Below the pieces are notes generated by a model. The model had not been told where the DNA came from. It did no database searches and worked only from the letters and a program-made list of their open reading frames with translations. Position numbers and translations under genes: made by a program. A stretch of DNA of 64,000 nt, taken from contig CAZIUI010000001.1 in NCBI GenBank assembly GCA_964542585.1, positions 124,001 through 188,000 of the forward strand. Reading direction: 5' to 3'. The DNA comes from CAYYUA01 sp964542585. Its GTDB lineage: Bacteria; Bacteroidota; Bacteroidia; CAILMK01; CAYYUA01. This document shows positions 35,401 through 43,958 of the stretch, one piece after another. Position 1 is the stretch's first letter; each line of letters begins with the position of its first letter.

Positions 35401-38400
35401 CTGACTGCTAAAAGCCGCTGTATCGCCCTTACAGATGTTTTGGGTCTGGAAGGCTGCCACGGGTTTGGGATGGATATCAATGCTTCTCTGGGTTGAGTCC
35501 TGAGCCCCGTTGCCAAGGGTGATCACCAGCTTAACCTGATACTGACCAGGCTGTGTGTAGGTATGATCGGGATTAGCTGTTGAAGCAGTATTGCCGTCTC
35601 CAAAGGACCAATCATAGCGTGTAATCGAATCACAGGAAATCGTGCTCTGATCCTGAAAGCTCACTGATTTATTGACGCACAGGTTGGTAAAGCTCATTTC
35701 TGCTTGTGGTCCATCTAATACGGTTGTTTGCTGAAATGCCGTATCCTGACAGCCGGAGTCGCTCACAATCCTAAGCTGATGATTGAATACCAAGCCTGTG
35801 TCGTAGTAGTGATCCGGGTTCTGAGCCAACGAAGTATCGCCATCGCCAAAATCCCACTTAAAGCTATCCAGATTACCGCTGCCACCAATGGTACTCTGAT
35901 CCGTGAATGAAGCCGTATCCCCAAAGCATACCGTATCAGCCACTTGGTATTGCGCCGTAGGAACCGGATGGATATCGGTGTATTTTTCTAACGTATCCTT
36001 GCAGCCGGAATCACTCCTGGTGGTCAGCCTGACATTGAAACTATCGGCTTTTCCGTACTTATAAACCGGACTCTGCTTACTTGAGGAATCACCATTACCA
36101 AACTTCCATTTGTAACTAGCTATATTGCCGCTACTGATCGATGACTGATCCTGAAAGCGGCTGCTATCGTAGGTGCAGACATTCTGAACGGTAAAGCCTG
36201 GCTTTGGAACTGGATGGACAATTACTGAGTCCTTGACCGAATCCACAACCTGGTTAGTAGTTGTAATGGTCAAAGTGACCGTGTAAGTACCTGCAGAATC
36301 ATATTGATGTTGAGGATTCGAAAGGGCAGAGGTATCGCTATCCCCAAATTGCCAGTCATATGTTTTGATTGAGTCGCAGGCCAGATTTGAAGTATTGGTA
36401 AAGGCAATGCTATCATAAAGACAAGCATTCTGAGCGGTGAAATTAGCCTCTGGTTCATCGCGGACCGTGGATGACTGGTTGGCCGTATCCCGGCAGCCTG
36501 AGTCACTGACCACGATCAGCTCATTGCTGAAGGTCTTGCTAGTGTCGTAGTAGTGATCCGGGTTCTGAGCCAACGAAGTATCGCCATCGCCAAAATNNNN
36601 NNNNNNNNNNNNNNNNNNNNNNNNNNNNNNNNNNNNNNNNNNNNNNNNNNNNNNNNNNNNNNNNNNNNNNNNNNNNNNNNNNNNNNNNNNNNNNNNTGAG
36701 TCGCAGGCCAGATTTGAAGTATTGGTAAAGGCAATGCTATCATAAAGACAATTGTTGGCAGCATTAAAAGTGGCCTTTGGAGCTGATGCAATAGCAACTG
36801 ATTTATGGATTGAATCAACACAGCCCGAGTCAGTTTTCACTTCAATTGACACAGAATAGGTTTTACTGCTGTCAAAAGAATAAGAAGGATTCTGCCTTTG
36901 AGCTGTATCTCCAGTTCCAAAATTCCATTTAAAACTATCAATGCTTCCCTTTGAAAGAGAAGACTGATCCGTAAATTGAGTAGTGTCACCAAAGCAAGTA
37001 TTTGAAAAGCTAAAATCAGCTGTTGGCAATGGATTAACAGTAATCCTTTTCTGCTTGCTAACCGAACAGCCTAAGCTATCAGTCACCGTAAGCATGTATT
37101 TTTTTGCACTATCAGGATACAGCGTAGGCGAATCAACGCCAGAGTTAGAAATAGAATCCTTGGGTGTCCAGCTGTAAGTAAAATCCGGTTTACCTCCCTT
37201 AACACTTACGCTGTTAACCTGTATACTGTCGCCTCTGCAAATACTAGAGAAGGTGTCCATACTCAATTCAACTGGTGAATAAACAGTAAGCGAATCTTTC
37301 TTGGTACAACCTTTTTGATCGGTAACGCTAACCGTAAAAATGGTATTTTGGCTCAACGAGTCAAGCTGTGGCTTAGCTATACTATCATTAGCAAGTTTTG
37401 ACGATGGCTGCCATTGATAAGTATAACCCGACTTGCCACCTGAACCTACCGTACTTCCGCCTAGGGTAATGGGGCTATCACAGAAGGTTTTATTAGCCCC
37501 CGCATCTGCTTTAACAGGTGGATAAACTGCTAAAGTATCGCTAGCGCTACATGAAAATTGGTCAGTAGTGGTTAGGACAAAATTTGTTTTATTACTCAGA
37601 TTAGTAACTTCAGGTTGAGCCTGATTGGCATTGTTCAAATTGCTACTTGGTGACCAGCTGTAAGTGAAAGGGCCTTTTCCTCCTGAAGCAGGATTTGTTC
37701 TACCTATAGTTAGAGAGTCGCTACCACAAAAAGTAGTATCAGGCCCTGTTGAAACCGTTACAGGGGGATGAATAGTAGTGGTATCTTTGCGCTTACAGCC
37801 ACTTTGGTCAGTAACCGCAACAATGAAAGTATCCGTGGTGGTTAGTCCTTTAACAGCAGGATTAGCTGCTTTGGTATTTTTAAGAGCCGATCCTCCCGTC
37901 CATGAATACGTGTAGCTTTTCTTACCACCCTCAGCTGTAGGTTTTCCGCCTATTATTAGACTATCACTGCAAAGCGTGCTATCTGTTCCGGCATTGGCTT
38001 CAAGAGGATCAAAAACTTCCACAGAATCGTCCACAGTGCAATTGTTCCCATCCGAAACCTTAACAATAAAAGTATCTGGTGTAGTTAAACTAAGCACTTT
38101 TGGATTAGCTAAAGTCGAATCATTGAGTTTTCCGCCTGGCGTCCAGTTATACGTTAGATTGGTATCGCCACCAGTGCCTGTCGAGTTACCGCCAATTAAA
38201 AGGCTGTCAGCACAAAAAGTAGTGTCATTACCAGCATTAGCTTTAGGTTTGGTAAATAACTTAACACTATCTTTTGCTTGGCATCCAAGACTGTCGGTGA
38301 TTTCTACTTGAAAGCTTGTAACAGAGTCAAGTTTAAAAATTCTGGCTTTTGCAGAGTCTGCATTTACAATAGGGTTTTTTGGAGTCCACTTATAGGTAAA

Positions 38401-41400
38401 TGGATTGGTACCACCGGAGTCGACTGGGCTTCCACCAATCTTTAAAGTGTCTCCACAATAGGTGTCATCATGTCCAGCATCTGCACTGATGGCAGAATTA
38501 ACATTAACCTGAAAGCTATCTTTAGCTTGGCAATTAAATCCTCCAGTTGCCGTGAGTGTAAACCAAGTGGTTTTTGTTAAAGATTGTGTAAAAGTGTTGA
38601 GGCTATCAGGATTTTTAACATAGCTTTTAGGTTTCCACTTATAACTAAGGTTACCAATGCCGCCACTTGTAGTGGCATCAAGTTTTAAACTGTCATTGTA
38701 ACAAAGGCTGGTATCACTTCTAGGTGTAATAGTTACCTTAGGAGCCACTGTTACGGTAACGGTGTCTCTTTTTTGACAACCAAGGGAATCGGTGATTTCT
38801 AAGACAAAACTGGTGGTACTAAAAAGTGAATCAGTTTTGGGATTGGGCTTTTTAGGGCTTTTTATTTTAGAAGCGGTCTTCCAGGATACTTTTAAAGAAT
38901 CAGAACCTCCGCTGTAGGTTGACTGAAGGGTAGTTTGGTTTCCATAGCATACCGTATCTTTACTTGTACTGGCACTAACACTGATTGCGTTATTGACATT
39001 GACCTTTACGGTATTCGATGCCGGGCAATCATTGCTATCGGTGACATCAACGGTAAAGGTTTCATTTTTAGTCAGAGAACTGGTTGTTACATTTTTACTA
39101 CCAGTGCTTTGAAGCTTGGAAGAAGGAGACCAACTGAATTGATAAGGAGCTGTACCTCCTGATGCTGACCCTGTAAGCTGCGTTGAACTATCATAACAAA
39201 TCATTTGGATGCTACCAGCGTTGGCACTTAGTGCTGGATTAACCTGTATCTCAACAGAATCGCGCGCTGCACATGACCGCGAATCAGTGGCTTTCAGGGT
39301 GTAAGTGATGGTGTCCTTGGGCGCTAGTTTCGGTTTTAGGATGGAATCAGCTCCAACAGAATCCATAGGCTGCCATTGATAAGTATAAGGAGATTGCCCG
39401 CCAGTAACCGTGTCACCTAGTTCCACGGAGTCACCATAGCAGATCAGGGTGTCAGTACCTGCTTTAACATTAGGATTCTCAAAAATCTGGAATTTAACGG
39501 TGTCGTAAGTGGTACCACAGCGATTGGTAAAAGTGGCATTTAGCTCATTGGAGCCGACTACATTGAAATTCACTGTATCAGGGCTTATTTTACTAGCACT
39601 GGCTGGGATTCCGCCTGGAAAGTTCCATTTATGAGTGGTTAACTTGGCATAATTACTGTCAAACTTGGCTTTTTGGGGTATAAAAGCGGCTTTTTGGCAA
39701 AAATCACCGGGGTTCTTTATGGTTAAAGATGGCTGATCCTGAATAGTGACCGTGTCTTTGTAGGTATTGGATCGGCATTTGTTAGAATCATCTAAGGTAA
39801 TCACATACTTACCCGGCTGGGTAAACTTGAATTTGGCATCCTCGGAATTTTTATTGGTTCCCCCAGTAAATTGCCATCCCTTAAGCTTGTTTATGGACCA
39901 AGTGTAGGTGCTAGCGGCACAGGCATTAATGGTATTGCTGGTATTGGTAGCGGAAATAGTTAGTGGCTCACAACCTTCAACCGTATCTAAGGTAAAGCTT
40001 GCAGTAGGTTTAGGAATGACACAAACTTCATTAGTATCATAACTTGCATTACAGCTTACCTGTTTTATACTTAAATTGGGCTTGTAAGTACCACTGGAAC
40101 TATAGGTATGATTGACGTCACCTTTGGAAAAAGATGATTGTGAAGAGTTGTCACCAAATTCCCAGGAGTATTTCCCTGCATTACCACATTTACTCTTATT
40201 GTAGGGCTTTGTTGAGTTGTTTTTAAACTTTACGGAACTATTCACACATACCGTATCTGGTGATGGATTAAAATCAGCCTCAGGACTTTGAAAAACTTTG
40301 ATTCCGGTTAAGCTAGCTTTAGTACTAGCACATTCATTACTGGCCTTAACACTGAAAACAAAATCATTATTAGACTCTAAGCAGGAGTTATCAGTATAAA
40401 CATGACTTACGGAGTCCGGAGGTGGATGACTATAGGTAATGGAATCATCATCCCCATAATTAACTTTATAACTTGTGGTACTAAAATTACTGTCTGCATT
40501 ATTGATAGGAAAGGTAACATCCACAGTGTCACACTTTTGGGTATTACCAGGGCTTGAGCTACCTACAGCCGGATTACTAATGTTTAAAACATCTTTATCA
40601 GCTGAATCAATACAGCTGTTACTATTAGTTATTTCGATTGTGACCTCATAGATGCCTTTAGTGGTATAGGTGTGGTCAAGCTTACCTGAAGGTTTACTGC
40701 TAAGAGAGGTATCTGTATTGTCGCCCCAATAAACCTTATAATTTGAAACTGCGGAGGTTGTGGAATTATCATAGAGGGTTGCTTTAAAGGTGTCACCTTT
40801 ACCAGCGCAATTATCGAACTGGGTTGTAGGAGCAAAATCAGGATCTGGCTTCCTACCAACCTCAAAACTATTGGTAGCAGTACTGGAACACCCGCCTGGG
40901 TTAGTCACTGTTAGGGATGGACTCACATTTTTGTAACCGGATCCAGTATAATTATAGGTATGAGAAGGATTGGCATTAGAAGCGCTATTGCCATCGCCAA
41001 AACTCCAGCTATAACTAAGATTTGCGCCGTTTGAAGTATTGGTGAAGGTTTGAGATGCCCCAGAGCATACGGTATCTAACCCATAGTTAAAACTAGCTGA
41101 AGGATTGCTCCATACGTCCAAACTCTTTGTAATGGAATCCTTACAGCCTCCCGTATTGGTAATGACAAGTTCCGCTTGGTTGGTGATGCTGCCTTTTCCT
41201 GTACCGGTATAGGTGTAAGTATGAGTAGGGCTTTTCTTTGTAGAGGTTTTGCCATCTCCAAAATCCCAGCTATAGCTTAATCCTGAGCCATTGGACGAAT
41301 TGGTGAAATTTTGACTGTTTCCTGAGCAAATCGGGGTTTTGCCCATACTGAATTTGGCTGTCGGATTACTCCATACATTCAGGCTTTTGGTGATAGAGTC

Positions 41401-41979
41401 TTCACAACCACGGTTATTAGTTGCAACTAATTTTACTTTATTGGTAATACTGCCTTTCCCGGAGCCGGTATACGTGTAGGTATGGCTTGGTGATGTTTTG
41501 GTTGAACTATTACCATCCCCGAAATCCCATGAGTAAGTAAGGTTGCTTCCGGGGCTGTTATTTGTAAAGCTTTGCTTATTACCGGAACAGATGGGGGTTT
41601 TACTCATGGTAAATTTTGCAGTAGGATACCCGCTGATGGTGACTTGCTGACTACTGGTATCCCGACAGGTAATTTTCCCGCTGCTATTGGTATCCAAACC
41701 AATCAGATCTACTGCGTAAGTGCTATCTTTAGTATAAGTATGCCTTACCGTATCAGCTGTACCAATTTTTGTAGAGTCCTTATCACCGAATTGCCACTTG
41801 TAATAGTCAATAGAATTGTTGGTGGAGGTATTATCAAAGGCTACTTTTTGATTTTTACACTGATCACCTACAACCTTGTAAGAGGGTACACATTGAGCAT
41901 TAACCTGATTAGGAGTGAAAAAAAAAGCTAAAACTATCCCTGTTAGAAAAAAGAGGTATGTTAGCCAACGTGTTTGCAT
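32437..41979 (-). CDS. Giant secreted PKD-repeat protein with type B T9SS sorting domain (contains an assembly gap)
   Basis: A cell-surface or secreted adhesin-like protein, provisionally 3180 codons including 34 unknown. A signal peptide (LTYLFFLTGIVLAFFFTPNQ, ending VNAQ) is followed by about nine PKD-like modules (residues 30-830; SYSWDFGDG pattern). A central block of ten modules of a second type follows (about 836-1650; C-x3-S, then GG-x4-YTYSWTP). About 17 more PKD-like modules run to about 3070. Most modules end in Ser-Gly-Cys or similar, giving two Cys per module and likely disulfides. The last 100 residues (IPNAIKPNSPRPGVNTFKPK, YTKWGELVWES, CPQGSYVWKV) are the CHU_C, type B T9SS domain. 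It resembles SprB-like gliding adhesins in design, but specific function is unknown. The downstream PorP/SprF gene supports T9SS export. Confidence 0.9.
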   Translation of the reverse strand: MQTRWLTYLFFLTGIVLAFFFTPNQVNAQCVPSYKVVGDQCKNQKVAFDNTSTNNSIDYYKWQFGDKDSTKIGTADTVRHTYTKDSTYAVDLIGLDTNSSGKITCRDTSSQQVTISGYPTAKFTMSKTPICSGNKQSFTNNSPGSNLTYSWDFGDGNSSTKTSPSHTYTYTGSGKGSITNKVKLVATNNRGCEDSITKSLNVWSNPTAKFSMGKTPICSGNSQNFTNSSNGSGLSYSWDFGDGKTSTKKSPTHTYTYTGTGKGSITNQAELVITNTGGCKDSITKSLDVWSNPSASFNYGLDTVCSGASQTFTNTSNGANLSYSWSFGDGNSASNANPSHTYNYTGSGYKNVSPSLTVTNPGGCSSTATNSFEVGRKPDPDFAPTTQFDNCAGKGDTFKATLYDNSTTSAVSNYKVYWGDNTDTSLSSKPSGKLDHTYTTKGIYEVTIEITNSNSCIDSADKDVLNISNPAVGSSSPGNTQKCDTVDVTFPINNADSNFSTTSYKVNYGDDDSITYSHPPPDSVSHVYTDNSCLESNNDFVFSVKASNECASTKASLTGIKVFQSPEADFNPSPDTVCVNSSVKFKNNSTKPYNKSKCGNAGKYSWEFGDNSSQSSFSKGDVNHTYSSSGTYKPNLSIKQVSCNASYDTNEVCVIPKPTASFTLDTVEGCEPLTISATNTSNTINACAASTYTWSINKLKGWQFTGGTNKNSEDAKFKFTQPGKYVITLDDSNKCRSNTYKDTVTIQDQPSLTIKNPGDFCQKAAFIPQKAKFDSNYAKLTTHKWNFPGGIPASASKISPDTVNFNVVGSNELNATFTNRCGTTYDTVKFQIFENPNVKAGTDTLICYGDSVELGDTVTGGQSPYTYQWQPMDSVGADSILKPKLAPKDTITYTLKATDSRSCAARDSVEIQVNPALSANAGSIQMICYDSSTQLTGSASGGTAPYQFSWSPSSKLQSTGSKNVTTSSLTKNETFTVDVTDSNDCPASNTVKVNVNNAISVSASTSKDTVCYGNQTTLQSTYSGGSDSLKVSWKTASKIKSPKKPNPKTDSLFSTTSFVLEITDSLGCQKRDTVTVTVAPKVTITPRSDTSLCYNDSLKLDATTSGGIGNLSYKWKPKSYVKNPDSLNTFTQSLTKTTWFTLTATGGFNCQAKDSFQVNVNSAISADAGHDDTYCGDTLKIGGSPVDSGGTNPFTYKWTPKNPIVNADSAKARIFKLDSVTSFQVEITDSLGCQAKDSVKLFTKPKANAGNDTTFCADSLLIGGNSTGTGGDTNLTYNWTPGGKLNDSTLANPKVLSLTTPDTFIVKVSDGNNCTVDDSVEVFDPLEANAGTDSTLCSDSLIIGGKPTAEGGKKSYTYSWTGGSALKNTKAANPAVKGLTTTDTFIVAVTDQSGCKRKDTTTIHPPVTVSTGPDTTFCGSDSLTIGRTNPASGGKGPFTYSWSPSSNLNNANQAQPEVTNLSNKTNFVLTTTDQFSCSASDTLAVYPPVKADAGANKTFCDSPITLGGSTVGSGGKSGYTYQWQPSSKLANDSIAKPQLDSLSQNTIFTVSVTDQKGCTKKDSLTVYSPVELSMDTFSSICRGDSIQVNSVSVKGGKPDFTYSWTPKDSISNSGVDSPTLYPDSAKKYMLTVTDSLGCSVSKQKRITVNPLPTADFSFSNTCFGDTTQFTDQSSLSKGSIDSFKWNFGTGDTAQRQNPSYSFDSSKTYSVSIEVKTDSGCVDSIHKSVAIASAPKATFNAANNCLYDSIAFTNTSNLACDSXXXXXXXXXXXXXXXXXXXXXXXXXXXXXXXXXXFGDGDTSLAQNPDHYYDTSKTFSNELIVVSDSGCRDTANQSSTVRDEPEANFTAQNACLYDSIAFTNTSNLACDSIKTYDWQFGDSDTSALSNPQHQYDSAGTYTVTLTITTTNQVVDSVKDSVIVHPVPKPGFTVQNVCTYDSSRFQDQSSISSGNIASYKWKFGNGDSSSKQSPVYKYGKADSFNVRLTTRSDSGCKDTLEKYTDIHPVPTAQYQVADTVCFGDTASFTDQSTIGGSGNLDSFKWDFGDGDTSLAQNPDHYYDTGLVFNHQLRIVSDSGCQDTAFQQTTVLDGPQAEMSFTNLCVNKSVSFQDQSTISCDSITRYDWSFGDGNTASTANPDHTYTQPGQYQVKLVITLGNGAQDSTQRSIDIHPKPVAAFQTQNICKGDTAAFSSQSKISKGAITTYQWDFGDSSQGTGISPDHYYQQFGTYQPQLTVTSDSGCVDSTTQQLVVNPTPKPAFTNTRPCLGDTTSFSDSSTIGKGAIVQYQWRFGDGDSSQQQNPTHFYQQPGIYTPVLTVTSDSGCQATLTQPARVDSLPRVRFSIDSLICKNQSYSLTNNSTIADSFRWQFGDGRTFNSKTPNHTYSDTGIYEVKLVAFNNYGCADSFSRQVRVIQKPNVSFTANKDSFCGPTANVIFNNSSSGYQTSYQWSLGNGQQRNQQFIDTIDYAQNNTSDTTYYITLSGNNQCGTVQQRDSINVFPAPISQFELSQDQGCSPITIQFRDQAVGLPDEYRWEFASDDTSERPEPTHVFRTGEADTTYEIKQITSNSCGRDTAIDSITVFPNTIDAFFQLDTTLGCQPLKINFQNFSSPGATKFSWQFGDGDISNKASPSHTYRSADTFKVAMVATNGCSYDTFRNTIRTFPKPDVRSKLSKAEACAGEPFQVQNQTPNVSNVLWLNADGSDTLATKPTAKVSLDSSGSRIIKQKVRSSAFNCFNSQTDTITIQPLPELNIKVDTARGCPPLEVNFDHPVQNIASRLWTFGDGKKAINANPSHRFLKPGDYTVKLRATNLKGCKDSNSKDIRIFPIPNSRFLVQPDSACAAPTSVKLEDQSKGAKLSNWHLPGSLDGDSSSLNISFDSVGDYPIELISLNSFGCRDTANKTFTIYPGPKADFEALDPLAACEPHTVTLKSEAVKSNKVIWKVNGILSDSGERLNVELRPGRKSDVKMIAKGAGNCTDTLAREDWLQSYPKPTADFRYSPVKDQKSLGKFNFRNKAKGAEKILWKFGDGETSTKSDPIHRFPYNDDFETRLIATNDQGCRDTAQKLIRPEFFYGLHIPNAIKPNSPRPGVNTFKPKGIGLQSYHIAIYTKWGELVWESNKLRNGKPGESWDGTLQNGKLCPQGSYVWKVQATFKNGSKWRGQKDDDGRFKTIGTVTVIR
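35798..35852. repeat. 55-base repeat A, intact copy
   Basis: Identical to 36542-36596, which abuts the left edge of the N-gap. It encodes the FGDGDTSLAQNPDHYYDT part of a PKD module on the minus strand. The base before it differs from the gap copy (t at 35797, a at 36541), so the match is exactly 55 bases on the visible side. Confidence 0.95.
36370..36424. repeat. 55-base repeat B, intact copy
   Basis: Identical to 36697-36751, which abuts the right edge of the N-gap. It encodes the minus-strand segment LYDSIAFTNTSNLACDS. The next base differs between copies (g at 36425, t at 36752), so the match is exactly 55 bases on the visible side. Confidence 0.95.
36597..36696. other. Assembly gap (100 N) inside the giant PKD gene
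   Basis: Exactly 100 Ns, the usual placeholder for a gap of unknown size. Both edges end in exact 55-base copies of sequence found elsewhere in the gene (36542-36596 = 35798-35852; 36697-36751 = 36370-36424). Both flanks stay in frame because 100 and the expected fill both leave remainder 1 after division by 3. Comparison with the intact module at 36370 and below predicts only about 19 missing bases (codons for I-K-T-Y-D-W plus one base) if no whole modules were lost. Confidence 0.97.
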
Positions 41980-42029
41980 AAAAGCATTAAAAACGTTTTT
42001 AAATGATGAATAAGTATATTACCTTGTTT

Positions 42030-42059
42030 CAAAAGTAAAGACGAATTAATTTAAACCAA
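42030..42059 (-). promoter_or_regulatory. Predicted promoter of the giant PKD gene
   Basis: On the minus strand TTG (plus 42057-42059) is followed after exactly 19 bases by TACTTTTG (plus 42030-42037), a full match to the Bacteroidota consensus TTG-N19-TAnnTTTG. The gene starts at 41979, giving a leader of roughly 45 bases. Confidence 0.65.
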
Positions 42060-42281
42060 TAATATTGTCAAAATTTTTGATTAATTAAATAAAATAAAAG
42101 CTTTTTTTAAAAAATTTATGATAATAGCGTCAAAAAATTTTTTAATTAACCGGTCATAAATCATTCTGAAATAATCTTATTGGCGAAGGTGAACATTATG
42201 TAATCACGAGGGATTCGGTTTCCAGTTAAACCAGCTATTTGTTACATAATTTATATTATGTTAAACAGAAAGTCCTCAATG
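42060..42281. promoter_or_regulatory. AT-rich upstream region with repeated ATTATGT half-sites
   Basis: Part of the 377-base gap between the giant PKD gene and the TPR gene; no ORF is supported in it. The nonamer ATTATGTAA (42195-42203) recurs inverted as TTACATAAT (42242-42250), and ATTATGT again at 42255-42261 makes a 7-bp palindrome with 4-base spacing. Two similar A/T tracts (GTCAAAATTTTTGATTAATT at about 42067 and GTCAAAAAATTTTTTAATTA at about 42129) lie closer to the promoter. An operator or UP-like role is possible but unproven. Confidence 0.25.
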
Positions 42282-42314
42282 AGAAAAGCCCGCTTCTCTT
42301 AGCGGACTTCTCTC
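42281..42314 (-). terminator. Possible terminator hairpin of the TPR gene
   Basis: A 14-bp imperfect inverted repeat (GAGAAAAGCCCGCT with AGCGGACTTCTCTC, two mismatches, 6-base loop) lies about 45 bases after the TPR gene stop at 42358. No clear U-tract follows on the minus strand, so intrinsic termination is uncertain. Confidence 0.4.
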
Positions 42315-42357
42315 GTAAAGCATTATTGATCCCTAGCCTAGCTAAAGCACACCGACA

Positions 42358-43890
42358 TTAAGGCATGTATGTGAATGATTTGGCATTTTCCACTTCTTTC
42401 TTCAAGGAGCCTTCTTGATAAATTTCTACTTTAGGATTTTCACCTTTTTGTACCTTAAGGTTAACCTTTACTTTACCTTCTTTTGGACAAATATTCGTTT
42501 CCCAGCCAATGTAGTTGCCTTTGCGGTCGTTTAGCTTTTCATTAATGTATTTACTGGTTTTGCCACTGTGGCTTATGGTTACGGTTCCTTTTTGATCAGT
42601 CTGTCCTTTAATGTTTACAATAACTTGATTGGCATCAGCATAAGCTGATTTAAGCGCTTTTGCTTTAGATTGCTGATTTGTCCTTTTGTAAACATTTTTG
42701 AGCGATCGGAATAGATTTTTGTCGTCACAATTTTTATGAAAGGCCTTTTCCAGGTATGGTATCGCTTTCTTGAGTTCTTCACTGGCCTCATTTTCAAGCT
42801 TGGTTAACTTATCTATATCTTCAACTTCTTGTGAACGTTTTACTTTATCTACACCGATGTTGTAATACATGATCCCGAGGTTGTAATTAGCTTTAAAGTT
42901 CCCCGGATCAACTTCAAGAATACTGTTATAGGTATTTCTCGCGCTGTCTTTATATTTACTAGCTCGCTTTTGTCCTCCTGATTCGCGAGCTTGTTTCGCA
43001 AGCTTCTCATAAGTACTTGCTAAAACCCGGTATAATTGAAGATTACTGGAATCTTGAGCAATTGACTTTTTAAGGTTCGTTGTAAGCTTATTAACCTGCC
43101 CCGTTTGCTGGTAAATCCTAAGCATACGGGTTTGCAAAGGTTTATTGTTTTCAACGTTTTTTCTACCACTATCTATTATGGCTAGCGCCTTTGTCGTATC
43201 TCCTTTATCCAAGTAAACATTACTCATGAACAAGTAAGCATCGGGCTTCTTGGAATCTTGTTTTATCAATTGCCCTAAGTAAGTGATGGCCTTATCAAAT
43301 TGCCCGATTTGATAAGCGGAATATCCTGCATAAAGTAGTGTTTTTTTAGGATCAATATTGTTTTGGGTTAGGGTTTGGTTGATGTATGAGGCGTACTTAC
43401 CAGCAAGTTTACGAGTAGCAAAATGGCTTTCGAAGTGTTTAAGCGACTGCTTAAAATAATTTTTGAATGCCGCAGTGTCTTTCTTTTTCTTAGCCTTCAA
43501 TGCTTTATTGTAATCCTGAGCCCCTGCATTGAACAGATTAACCCCTAGCCTAACAGCATTTCCCTGTATTTTGGACGTGTAACGACCACTTTCATCCAAT
43601 TTTTGAGCTTTTGCGTAGGCTTCGACTGCTTTGTTTTTTGGGGCATTTACCAGGCTTTTAAAAGCCTTTTTTTGGGTTGTATCAATGGAGTAGTAAGTGT
43701 GACCCAAGTAGAGCCATGTTTTCGCTTCTTCTTTAGTATCTTCATACTTGGATGCCTTCTTTAGATTATTCAAGGCTTTCTCTAGCTCGTTATACTTCAA
43801 ATTATTCCAAGCACTAGTAACACGGTCGGACTGACCATAAGCCTGACCGATGAGGAGTACTGACAAGAAAGGGATAAGCAATTGCTTCAT
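42358..43890 (-). CDS. Exported TPR-repeat protein
   Basis: A 510-residue tetratricopeptide protein with a Sec-type signal (MKQLLIPFLSVLLIGQAYGQ), so probably periplasmic or outer-membrane associated. TPR units are recognisable at AKTWLYLGHTYYSID, LLYAGYSAYQIGQFDKAITY, PDAYLFMSNVYLDKGDTTKA and NFKANYNLGIMYYNIG. Basic Lys-rich linkers lie between helices. The C-terminal 100 residues (VIVNIKGQTDQKGTVTISHS) look like a small beta domain. The ATG at 43890 is used; the frame extends two codons to a TTG. It follows gyrA on the same strand by 68 bases. Partner proteins are unknown. Confidence 0.8.
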   Translation of the reverse strand: MKQLLIPFLSVLLIGQAYGQSDRVTSAWNNLKYNELEKALNNLKKASKYEDTKEEAKTWLYLGHTYYSIDTTQKKAFKSLVNAPKNKAVEAYAKAQKLDESGRYTSKIQGNAVRLGVNLFNAGAQDYNKALKAKKKKDTAAFKNYFKQSLKHFESHFATRKLAGKYASYINQTLTQNNIDPKKTLLYAGYSAYQIGQFDKAITYLGQLIKQDSKKPDAYLFMSNVYLDKGDTTKALAIIDSGRKNVENNKPLQTRMLRIYQQTGQVNKLTTNLKKSIAQDSSNLQLYRVLASTYEKLAKQARESGGQKRASKYKDSARNTYNSILEVDPGNFKANYNLGIMYYNIGVDKVKRSQEVEDIDKLTKLENEASEELKKAIPYLEKAFHKNCDDKNLFRSLKNVYKRTNQQSKAKALKSAYADANQVIVNIKGQTDQKGTVTISHSGKTSKYINEKLNDRKGNYIGWETNICPKEGKVKVNLKVQKGENPKVEIYQEGSLKKEVENAKSFTYMP

Positions 43891-43958
43891 ATCCAATGAG
43901 TTTTAAGATTTTTTGATTTTTTATTCGGAACAATAGTAAAACAAGTTTATAATGAATA

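Noticed and set aside
35798..36751. Possible CRISPR-like or satellite array from repeated 55-base units
   Set aside because: The repeats encode in-frame PKD modules and do not alternate with spacers of constant length.
32674..41931. Many open frames on both strands inside the giant PKD gene
   Set aside because: They are short, lack recognisable domains, repeat with the PKD modules and are explained by the repeat composition.
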